The notes beneath the pieces were generated by a model. It was not told the DNA's origin. It worked only from the letters and a program-made list of their open reading frames with translations, and ran no database searches. Below are positions 51,096-58,655 of a DNA stretch of 64,000 nucleotides, piece after piece; the first letter of the stretch is position 1, and each line of letters starts with the position of its first letter. The stretch comes from UBA964 sp031382085 (lineage in GTDB: Bacteria; Pseudomonadota; Gammaproteobacteria; Steroidobacterales; Steroidobacteraceae). A program made the position numbers and the translations under genes. The DNA lies in contig JANMYM010000063.1 in assembly GCA_031382085.1 (NCBI GenBank), forward strand, positions 35,225 through 99,224, written 5' to 3'.

Positions 51096-53009
51096 ATGGA
51101 TCCATCCGCCCCCGCGGCGGGTGCGACGCAATCGCAATGGCAATTGCTGACCACCCGGCGTTTTCTGCCATTTTTTCTGGCGCAATTCGCTGGCGCCTTC
51201 AATGACAACCTGCTGCGCAACGCGCTGGTGATCATGGCGACGTTTGGCGCGGCCGCGAGCAGCGGGCAAGCTGACGGCGATGGCCTGGTTGCTAACGCCG
51301 CAGCGGCCCTTTTCATGCTCCCGTATTTCCTGTTTTCCGCACTGGCCGGGCAGCTCGCCGACAAATACGAAAAATCACAACTGATACGCGGCCTGAAACT
51401 GACAGAGCTCGCGATCATGCTGGCCGCTGCGATTGGCTTCTGGATTGGCAGCATACCGCTGCTGTTAGGACTGTTGTTCGTGCTCGGCATGCAGGCCAGC
51501 CTGTTCGGTCCGGTCAAGTACGCGTTGCTGCCGCAGCACCTGCTGCCGGGCGAACTGGTCGGCGGCAACGCCTGGATCGACACCGGCACGTTCCTGGCCA
51601 TTTTGTTAGGAACGCTGGCCGGCGGCGTGCTCATCGCGAACGGCCCTGAAACCCAGTACCTGGTGGGGCCGGCCCTGGTTGTGGTCGCCGTTGCGGGCTG
51701 GCTGGCGGCGCGCCAGGTGCCTATCGCGCCGCCCGGCGACCCCGGTCTCAAACTGAATTTCAATCCATTCACGGAAACCTGGCGCCTGGTCCGCGACAGC
51801 CGCGGCAATCGCGCAATATTTCTCTCAATCCTTGGTATTTCCTGGTTCTGGTTTGTCGGCGCGCTGGTGCTGGCTCAGCTGCCGGCCTGGACACGCAACG
51901 TCCTGCTGGGCGACGCCGGCGTCGTCACGCTGCTGATCGCGAGTTTTTCGCTGGGCATCGGTGTTGGCTCGCTTTTGTGCGAGCGCCTCTCCGGGCACAA
52001 GGTGGAAATTGGCCTCGTACCATTTGGCTCCATCGGCCTGTCATGGTTCCTGCTCGATCTGTATCTCGCCCGCCCCGAGTCGTCAGGCGGTCCGACACTG
52101 GACTGGTCGATGTTCCTGCAAGCGCCCGGCGGCTGGCGCATCGCGCTCGACTGTGCGCTGGTCGGCGTTGCGGGGGGTTTGTTTACGGTCCCCCTGTATT
52201 CGCTGATTCTGCAGCGCAGCGCGGCCACGCACCGCGCGCGAACTATCGCCTGCAACAATGTCATGAACTCGGTTTTCATGGTGGTCGCATCCGGCGGCGC
52301 GGTCCTGGCGCTGCGGGCCGGCTGGACGATTCCGCAGATTTTCCTGCTTGCGGCGGTTCTGAACGTTGCGGTGGCAATCTTCATTTACTCACTGGTACCG
52401 GAATTCCTGATGCGCTTCCTGAGCTGGATTCTTGTCAACCTGCTGTACCGGATACGCGAGCGCGGACTCGACAATATCCCGGACCAGGGCCCGGCGTTGA
52501 TCGTCTGCAATCACGTCAGCTTCATGGATGCGTTGGTGTTAGGCGGCAGCGTCCGCAGACCGGTCCGTTTCGTGATGGATCGAGGTATCTTTCGCATTCC
52601 AGTGCTCAACTTTATTTTTCGGACCACTCGCGCCATTCCCATTGCGCCCGCGCACGAAGACCGCAACGCACTGGTCGAGGCCTATGACCGCATCGATGCC
52701 GAACTGGCGGACGGGGAAATTGTCGGCATTTTCCCAGAGGGCAAGCTAACAAAGAACGGTGACCTGAACGAGTTTCGCAAGGGCGTGGAAAAGATCCTGG
52801 CGCGCCGGCCGGTAGCCGTGATACCGATGGCTCTGCGCGGCATGTGGGGCAGCTTTTTCAGTCGCAAGGGCGGCAGGGCCATGCAGAGACTGCCGCGCCG
52901 CTTCTGGTCGCGCATCGAGGTGGTTGCCGGCAGCCCGGTACCGCCGCAGGCCGCTACCGCAGAGCTTCTCCAGGAAAAAGTGGCCGCACTGCGCGGCGAT
53001 TGGGCCTAG
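51096..53009 (+). CDS. LplT-like MFS flippase fused to a PlsC acyltransferase
   Basis: A 637-residue two-domain inner-membrane protein. Residues 1-430 form a 12-helix major facilitator of the lysophospholipid-transporter kind (RFLPFFLAQFAGAFNDNLLRNALVIM; SLFGPVKYALLPQHL). Residues 440-637 form a 1-acyl-glycerol-phosphate acyltransferase domain: HX4D motif NHVSFMD (about 471-477) and FPEGKLTKNG. Such a fusion would flip lysophospholipids across the inner membrane and re-acylate them, a repair cycle served in E. coli by LplT and Aas. The acyl-ACP synthetase third module of Aas is missing here. The stop shares CTAG with the converging diguanylate cyclase gene. Confidence 0.92.
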   Translation: MDPSAPAAGATQSQWQLLTTRRFLPFFLAQFAGAFNDNLLRNALVIMATFGAAASSGQADGDGLVANAAAALFMLPYFLFSALAGQLADKYEKSQLIRGLKLTELAIMLAAAIGFWIGSIPLLLGLLFVLGMQASLFGPVKYALLPQHLLPGELVGGNAWIDTGTFLAILLGTLAGGVLIANGPETQYLVGPALVVVAVAGWLAARQVPIAPPGDPGLKLNFNPFTETWRLVRDSRGNRAIFLSILGISWFWFVGALVLAQLPAWTRNVLLGDAGVVTLLIASFSLGIGVGSLLCERLSGHKVEIGLVPFGSIGLSWFLLDLYLARPESSGGPTLDWSMFLQAPGGWRIALDCALVGVAGGLFTVPLYSLILQRSAATHRARTIACNNVMNSVFMVVASGGAVLALRAGWTIPQIFLLAAVLNVAVAIFIYSLVPEFLMRFLSWILVNLLYRIRERGLDNIPDQGPALIVCNHVSFMDALVLGGSVRRPVRFVMDRGIFRIPVLNFIFRTTRAIPIAPAHEDRNALVEAYDRIDAELADGEIVGIFPEGKLTKNGDLNEFRKGVEKILARRPVAVIPMALRGMWGSFFSRKGGRAMQRLPRRFWSRIEVVAGSPVPPQAATAELLQEKVAALRGDWA

Positions 53010-54268
53010 ATTCTCGCCGTCAGGCGACGTGCCTTGCCCGAAAATTCCCTGGCGTGGTCCGGACCCTGGTAGCGCACGGCATTTCGCCCGGCAAGCTTGG
53101 CGGCGTACAAAGCCTCGTCGGCCTGCTGCAGCAACACCTCGGGTGTGCGGTCAAAACTGATCTCCGCCGAGCACACGCCGATGCTGACAGTCACCACGCC
53201 CCTGCCAGCGGCCGCCCGGTGCTCGATACGCATTTTTTCGATGCTGTCGCAAATCTGTTCTGCGATCAGTATCGCCTGCTCGCTGGACGCCTGGTAGAGG
53301 ACCATCGCCAGCTCTTCGCCGCCATAGCGGGCGGCAATGTCCAGTGGCCGGCGTGCATGACGCTGCACCATCTGCGCAACCTGCGTGAGACAGGCATCTC
53401 CAGACTGATGGCCGTAAGCGTCGTTGTAGTTTTTGAAATAGTCCAGATCGATCATCAACACCGCCATGGAACCGCGGTCCCGCAGGCTTTGTTGCCAGAC
53501 CCTCATCAACTGTTCATCGAACGCGCGTCGGTTACGCAACCCGGTCAATCCATCACGTTCCGCCAGATCCCCGAGCACGCAGCGTTCGAGGAAAAAACGG
53601 CGATTGGTTTGCTCGACGCCGAACATCGCGATCGCACCCACGGCGGTCACCGTGGCTAACACGATTGTGTCGTACATCAAAGTCGGCAACGGCAGACCCG
53701 TCACCGCGCCAGCCAGCGCAAACGCAAAAAGTCCCAGCAGATTGACCAGGCAGGCATCGAAAAACAACAGCCCGGTCAGGAAAAACACTCCCATCGCGTT
53801 GGTGGTGAGGAATGCCAACCCTTCAGGTCGACCCGCTTGAATGGTCTGCACGACAAGCCAGGACGACAGGACTGCGATCACCGCATTTCCCACCAGCGCG
53901 ACGCGCAGATACTCGCGCTCATAACGTTTCGACCAGCTGGCGGAGGCGATCGCGGCACAGGCTGGCAGCAACACAAAAACCCGCAGACTGTTAGCTACGC
54001 TGAATTCAATGCCACCGTGCATGAGTATGCCGGCCAGCAGAGCCAGGATGCCGAGAATCAGCAGCGAGGTCTGCCAGGCGCGTACCCGCGAACGCATGCG
54101 CTCGAGATGGTTCTGGTGAAACTCGTTTTCCAGCAACTGTGGAAACCGCAAGCTGATTGTGCCGCGCTGCAGCTCTGCGGCATGCAGCGAATGGGGCCGC
54201 CGGCCTAAATCATTTGCAAGCATGGTTGCAGCGTACGCCCGGCGCGATAGCCTGATATTGAACGGCAT
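53006..54268 (-). CDS. Membrane-bound GGDEF diguanylate cyclase
   Basis: About 420 residues. Six hydrophobic helices (about 65-215) precede a GGDEF domain. The active-site loop reads RYGGEELAMVL (GGEEL, an active variant), with LMIDLDYFKNYNDAYGHQSGD as the metal/nucleotide site and DGLTGLRNRRAFD at the domain entry. It should make cyclic di-GMP from GTP. No RxxD inhibitory site is apparent. Start is uncertain: ATG at 54268 has AGG seven bases upstream; ATG at 54223 and TTG at 54274 are alternatives. The inner-membrane region could sense a small ligand. A degenerate EAL protein and YajQ also occur in the window. Confidence 0.92.
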   Translation of the reverse strand: MPFNIRLSRRAYAATMLANDLGRRPHSLHAAELQRGTISLRFPQLLENEFHQNHLERMRSRVRAWQTSLLILGILALLAGILMHGGIEFSVANSLRVFVLLPACAAIASASWSKRYEREYLRVALVGNAVIAVLSSWLVVQTIQAGRPEGLAFLTTNAMGVFFLTGLLFFDACLVNLLGLFAFALAGAVTGLPLPTLMYDTIVLATVTAVGAIAMFGVEQTNRRFFLERCVLGDLAERDGLTGLRNRRAFDEQLMRVWQQSLRDRGSMAVLMIDLDYFKNYNDAYGHQSGDACLTQVAQMVQRHARRPLDIAARYGGEELAMVLYQASSEQAILIAEQICDSIEKMRIEHRAAAGRGVVTVSIGVCSAEISFDRTPEVLLQQADEALYAAKLAGRNAVRYQGPDHAREFSGKARRLTARI

Positions 54269-54367
54269 CCACAAGCCTGATCGTTCTCAGGGTTCCCCCT
54301 GCGACGACTTTCACATATCTGCATCGCCGGCGCGGCGGAGCGGATTACCCGCCGCGCTTATGTCGCA

Positions 54368-55894
54368 TTACCAGGTGTAGCGCACGCGATAGCGCAGCGT
54401 GGTTTCGCCGTCCTTGGCGATACGCACCGGAAAATGCACGGTGCGTGCATCTTCCTTCTGGTAGTCATGGGTTTTTGTTAGCACGGACCAGTTGGTCCAG
54501 CGATAGAGCGGCTCACGCACCATTACCTCAACCGGCAGCGACTTGTGATTGCGCAGCTTGATTTCGATTTCTTCTTCGATCCAGTGCGCGCGTGCATCGA
54601 TCGCGAAATCGACCTGGCGGCGCTCGCCCACGACGTCGAAAGCGGACCCGAGCTTGATACGAACCTTTTCGTCCTTGGGTGTGTGATTGATCTTGTCTTC
54701 GCCGACAAATTCCAGGCTGCCATCGGCGCGGTCCAGTTTCGAGACGCGGATGCGACCAGCCGGCAGCGGTACGCCCAGACCGAACTGTTTTTCGTTCTTG
54801 AATTCCAGATAGACGTCGACTTTGGTATTCATCGCAGTGCCGAGATCACGCTCGGTATACGGTGATCCGAAAGCCAGGCCCTGCGGCAGGCCGTAGTAGA
54901 CCAGCAGCTTCCTGGCCGGAATCTTGCGGGCCTGGTCAAACAACTCGATTTGCTTGGTTGAATTGTCAGGCAGCGTCGTTCGGCGGCCCAGCGTGTAAAG
55001 ATGGAATTCAAAAAATTCCTTCTCCCCGAAACCGCCCATTTCCGCCTTGGGAGACGCGGCCATCGAACGCACCATGCGGTCGATCATTTGCGGTTGTTCG
55101 GCGCGATGCACATCGCCCGCGATCAGCTTCAGCCGCGCGTCCTGATAGCTGGCGCCCGACATGTTGATGATGCTGACCCAGGCCGACAGATCGAGCTGGC
55201 CGCTGTTAGCATCGGCGCCTTCTTCCCAGACCAGGTTGTAATCGGCCCACCAGGTAACGCCGCCGGTCTGATAGGCGACACGCGCGCGCTGCTCGCCGCC
55301 TTTGTTGGAATTCACCAGCCACTCCAGCGTGGGGCGCGTGATAAGGCCACCCGGCAATTCGCCGAAGCGCAACCCGTTATAGCTATTGACGGTGTGGATG
55401 CTGCCGTCCTGCTCACGCAGCACCAGGCCACCCACGGACGACAACAGCGTGCCGCTCAGGGTCTGGGATTGATTGCCGGCGGTACGCTCGACAGTGATTG
55501 GCCGGTCGATATATCTCAGCAACAGCTTGTCGGTGCTGACAAGATCGAACTGGAAATTCTGCTCCAGCACCCGCGTGGATGGATCGGTGAGCGAACTGAA
55601 ATTGACCGTGGTCGGATCGATGAGCCCGGCGACATCGGTAAACCGCAGGGTCGAGCGGCCGGCGCCGATGGCGACGGTGCGATCGTGGCGCACCAGCGCA
55701 TACCCAGGCACCGCCATTCCGTTAGGTACGCCGGCGCCCGGCAGAGGCCGGTAGAGTTCCGGTGCAATTGCGCCCGGCTGCGCCGAGCTGTAGATCGTCA
55801 GTGCGGTATCTTCAGCACCCCAAGCAGCTTGCGCGGCACCCATCATCGATGCACACAAAACCAATACTCCCAGGGTCTTGATCGACTGTTTCAT
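54368..55894 (-). CDS. DUF4139 domain-containing secreted protein
   Basis: A 508-residue periplasmic or secreted protein. The start is ATG at 55894 with CAGGAG eight bases before it, giving a signal peptide (about 1-23, ending AQA). The body is beta-rich, with repeated strands and the C-terminal pattern HWIEEEIEIKLRNHKSLPVEVMVREPLYRWTNWSV, which matches the DUF4139 family. No catalytic motif is seen. It ends in a short strand, LRYRVRYTW. Neighbours give no functional hint. The gene is isolated, with its own promoter region (55895-56160). Confidence 0.82.
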   Translation of the reverse strand: MKQSIKTLGVLVLCASMMGAAQAAWGAEDTALTIYSSAQPGAIAPELYRPLPGAGVPNGMAVPGYALVRHDRTVAIGAGRSTLRFTDVAGLIDPTTVNFSSLTDPSTRVLEQNFQFDLVSTDKLLLRYIDRPITVERTAGNQSQTLSGTLLSSVGGLVLREQDGSIHTVNSYNGLRFGELPGGLITRPTLEWLVNSNKGGEQRARVAYQTGGVTWWADYNLVWEEGADANSGQLDLSAWVSIINMSGASYQDARLKLIAGDVHRAEQPQMIDRMVRSMAASPKAEMGGFGEKEFFEFHLYTLGRRTTLPDNSTKQIELFDQARKIPARKLLVYYGLPQGLAFGSPYTERDLGTAMNTKVDVYLEFKNEKQFGLGVPLPAGRIRVSKLDRADGSLEFVGEDKINHTPKDEKVRIKLGSAFDVVGERRQVDFAIDARAHWIEEEIEIKLRNHKSLPVEVMVREPLYRWTNWSVLTKTHDYQKEDARTVHFPVRIAKDGETTLRYRVRYTW

Positions 55895-56160
55895 ATCCGG
55901 CTCCTGCGGGTGACGCCCGTATCTAACGCACCGGCGTGCCACACGGGTTAAGAAAATGTGAATTGCGACTCAACATAATTGAACTCGACGGGGCAGGATA
56001 GTGGTAGTCACTGCACCCAGGCTGAACGGCAGATCTTCATGCCCAATTGGACCCAGAAACCGGACTGGCGGCACGCGCTACTCAAGCGCCTGGTCAGACA
56101 TGACAGTCCGTTTCGAGCCACCGCCACCCCCCGCAACATTTCCGAACCGCTACCCTTGTC
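55895..56160. promoter_or_regulatory. Divergent intergenic region upstream of DUF4139 and an unknown membrane protein
   Basis: A 266-base gap. It has an AT-rich stretch at 55948-55985 that may carry the DUF4139 promoter. An open frame from 56039 to 56203 exists but overlaps the following gene in another frame and has no ribosome site or family likeness, so I do not call it. No hairpin terminator or repeat was found. Confidence 0.5.
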
Positions 56161-56934
56161 ATGGCTGTCACGCAAAAAACCCCCGCTATTCCTGCCGCGC
56201 TGAATACCGCGACACCGCTCGCCAAGCTCACTCGCGAGCAGGTAGAGCTTGAACAACTGGTCGAGCACTATCTGCAGGGCACGTTGACGCTGCGGCAGAA
56301 AATGGAGCTGGAAAGTTTCTGCCGCGACAATCATGCCTATCTCGACGACATCAAGCTGTCGACACGGATAAACGCCGGGCTGAGGTTGATCGAATCTGCC
56401 GGCAAGCCCGAGCCCTGGAATGAAACCCGCGTCTGGTTCTGGCAAACACATTGGTTCGCCGGCGCCGCCGCGGCTGTGGTCCTGGCGATCACCATTGCCG
56501 CCTGGCAATTCCATTCGCGCAGCGAATATTTTGCGCAGCGCAGTACCGCAGCGGAAAAACGCCTGTTAGAACTGCCACTGACACCGGCATCGACCAGTCG
56601 CAGCATTCGTGTTGTTCCCGCAGGCCTGGGCAGGGCCCAGGCTGCTGCAATCGTGCTGGGCAGTGGCACGAAAGCTGAGTTCGCGACACTGCAATTTGAC
56701 CTGGCAAAAAGTGACTATAGCCACTTCGATATGGAGATTGAACGCATCAATCAGGGACGGGTTGCTATCCTGCGCGGTATGCGGCGCAACTCCAATGGCA
56801 TCGTCAGCTGGTCAATCAACAGTTCCGCATTGGGCCCTGGCCAGTATGTTGTAAGCCTGTCGGGCCTCGATTGGCGCGGTCAGGCCTGGCCGGCCGGCGC
56901 CGTTGCATTCGACATAGCCGTGCGGCGCGAATAG
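56161..56934 (+). CDS. Single-pass membrane protein, unknown function
   Basis: A 257-residue protein. Residues 1-95 are soluble and helical (VELEQLVEHYLQGTLTLRQKMELESFCRDNHAYLDD), residues about 97-115 are one hydrophobic helix (WFAGAAAAVVLAITIAAWQ) and the rest is an extracytoplasmic beta-rich domain ending VVSLSGLDWRGQAWPAGAVAFDIAVRRE. This layout resembles anti-sigma factors, but no sigma factor gene is adjacent, and no zinc-binding HxxxCxxC is seen. A role in envelope sensing is possible, not shown. Its end overlaps the converging phosphoesterase gene by 55 bases. Confidence 0.7.
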   Translation: MAVTQKTPAIPAALNTATPLAKLTREQVELEQLVEHYLQGTLTLRQKMELESFCRDNHAYLDDIKLSTRINAGLRLIESAGKPEPWNETRVWFWQTHWFAGAAAAVVLAITIAAWQFHSRSEYFAQRSTAAEKRLLELPLTPASTSRSIRVVPAGLGRAQAAAIVLGSGTKAEFATLQFDLAKSDYSHFDMEIERINQGRVAILRGMRRNSNGIVSWSINSSALGPGQYVVSLSGLDWRGQAWPAGAVAFDIAVRRE

Positions 56935-58643
56935 ACGCGACCGCGCTGGTCCACGCCCGTCACTTCGTGCCCGCCCCCTGCGCGCGGGCGAATCGCCAGC
57001 GTTTCAATCAGGCGCGGCACTGTTGCCCGCGCATCGAATGGTTCAAGCCGCTCACGCTCATTGTCTTTGCGATGGACCCAGCGACGCGGCACGCGATCGA
57101 CGGCGATGGCAAACAACCTGAGCACGCCATCCGGTTCGATTCTGATTCGCAGCCACTGCTTGTAGTCCTGGATGCGCAGCGACGAGAACGCCTCGGTCGC
57201 GTGCCTGCCAAACACGCGCAGCGAAATGAGCAGATAGATACCTAACAGAAATGCGCCGGCAATGCCGCCACCGACGAATGTCAGCAGCCCGGCCAGCAGC
57301 ATTTGCGGAACTTCGCCGAATCCGAGACCGAGCCAGCGCGTGGTCGCAATCAGCGCCAGCCAACCGACAGCAAACGCCGCGACCAGATGTGCGACCCCGT
57401 GACCCGCGCCTCCTAACACACGGAACCAGCGCACGTGCGTGTCGGTGAAAAACACAAAACTGGCGATGAACGCGATCAGCCACAGGCCATTGAACGGATC
57501 GCGAATCGCGCCGATCACGGCGGCGTGCAGCGCGCCGCCCACGCTGCTGATGTCCGCGGCACCCAGGGACGCCGATGCCAGCCAGGCGCTGAGCATGTAG
57601 AGCGTCGCCGGTATCCACAGGTACTTGGGATTCAGCACCGGAAACAGCAAATTGCGCCACACCAGCCGCCGTGACGTAGCGGCTGGCGGGTAGCAGGCGC
57701 GCTGCACAAATCCGCCGTGCAGTCGCTCGGTGTCCGGATCGTCGGTCGGATGCAAAAATGCGCCACCACCACCGGACACGATTTTCTGCACGCCCTGTTC
57801 GTTTTCGTGGCGCTTGTAGAAATGCAGATCGCCTGTGAGGTAGACCGACACCGGCCGTCTCAGTACTTCGCGCTCGAAATACTGCAACACATCGCTGGCG
57901 TATCCCGGGTGGTCCGGATAACTCTTTTCGTAGATCCATTGCGGACCCGGTACGCACAGGATGACATTCGCTGCGCCGGTCATGCGGGCGGCGACTTCCA
58001 TGAAATACCGCACTTGAGGTTCGTCCAGATCCGCGCCGAGCTGCAAGTCGATACCTAACAGCCACCAGTTGGCGGGCAGTTTCAGTGCGAAATAACTGCG
58101 GGTCTGGCGGGTACGCGCAGCGGCAAAACCGCGCTCGGGGCGGCAAAAAAAACGTGAAAAAGCCACCAGACTGTCGTACCAGTCATGATTGCCCGGCAGT
58201 GCAAACACATCGGGCCAGCGCGCCGCGTCGGCGAACGCCTGCCGGTAAGGCGCTTCGGTTCTGGCCGCATAGGCTTCGCGCGATGGGTATGGATAGACCT
58301 GGTCGCCACCTAACACAAGAACCGGCCCGCCGGTTGTGTCGTGAAACGATCCGGCCGCGTCGGCAAGCTTGAGCTCCGGCCGGGCAACTGCCTGCGCAAT
58401 CGCGCAAGTGGAATTCCAGCCATCGCCAATATCGCTGACGTAGTCGAGCCACAGGCCGTCGCTGTTGCTGGAGTAGTCAAACTCCTTCTGTGGCTGGCTC
58501 GCCAGGGCTTCGATCAACCGCGTGTCGGAATGCCGCCCAAAAATATTCGCGACCCCGACCAGCCAGGCGGAACGTGCCAGCACCTGCGGGTCATACCAGC
58601 CAACCATGCCGAGACGAACCTGCCTGGCTGATCGCTTCGGCAT
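56880..58643 (-). CDS. Membrane metallophosphoesterase
   Basis: A 587-residue protein. An N-terminal calcineurin-like phosphoesterase domain (about 85-330) carries GGDQVYP, LPGNHDWYD and LTGDLHFYKRH, three of the metal-binding motifs; the first DxH aspartate lies earlier and is less clear. It is followed by several hydrophobic helices (about 345-480), and a basic C-terminal tail. It likely cleaves phosphate esters or nucleotides at the membrane face. The start is ATG at 58643, with TAGGAG about ten bases upstream overlapping the ybbP stop. The C-terminal part overlaps an unknown membrane protein gene on the other strand. Confidence 0.86.
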   Translation of the reverse strand: MPKRSARQVRLGMVGWYDPQVLARSAWLVGVANIFGRHSDTRLIEALASQPQKEFDYSSNSDGLWLDYVSDIGDGWNSTCAIAQAVARPELKLADAAGSFHDTTGGPVLVLGGDQVYPYPSREAYAARTEAPYRQAFADAARWPDVFALPGNHDWYDSLVAFSRFFCRPERGFAAARTRQTRSYFALKLPANWWLLGIDLQLGADLDEPQVRYFMEVAARMTGAANVILCVPGPQWIYEKSYPDHPGYASDVLQYFEREVLRRPVSVYLTGDLHFYKRHENEQGVQKIVSGGGGAFLHPTDDPDTERLHGGFVQRACYPPAATSRRLVWRNLLFPVLNPKYLWIPATLYMLSAWLASASLGAADISSVGGALHAAVIGAIRDPFNGLWLIAFIASFVFFTDTHVRWFRVLGGAGHGVAHLVAAFAVGWLALIATTRWLGLGFGEVPQMLLAGLLTFVGGGIAGAFLLGIYLLISLRVFGRHATEAFSSLRIQDYKQWLRIRIEPDGVLRLFAIAVDRVPRRWVHRKDNERERLEPFDARATVPRLIETLAIRPRAGGGHEVTGVDQRGRVYSRRTAMSNATAPAGQA

Positions 58644-58655
58644 CCGCGGGCGCTC

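Noticed and set aside
56039..56203. A 54-codon frame (M-P-N-W-T-Q...) before the unknown membrane protein
   Set aside because: There is no ribosome-binding site or recognisable family, and it overlaps the start of the next gene in another frame.
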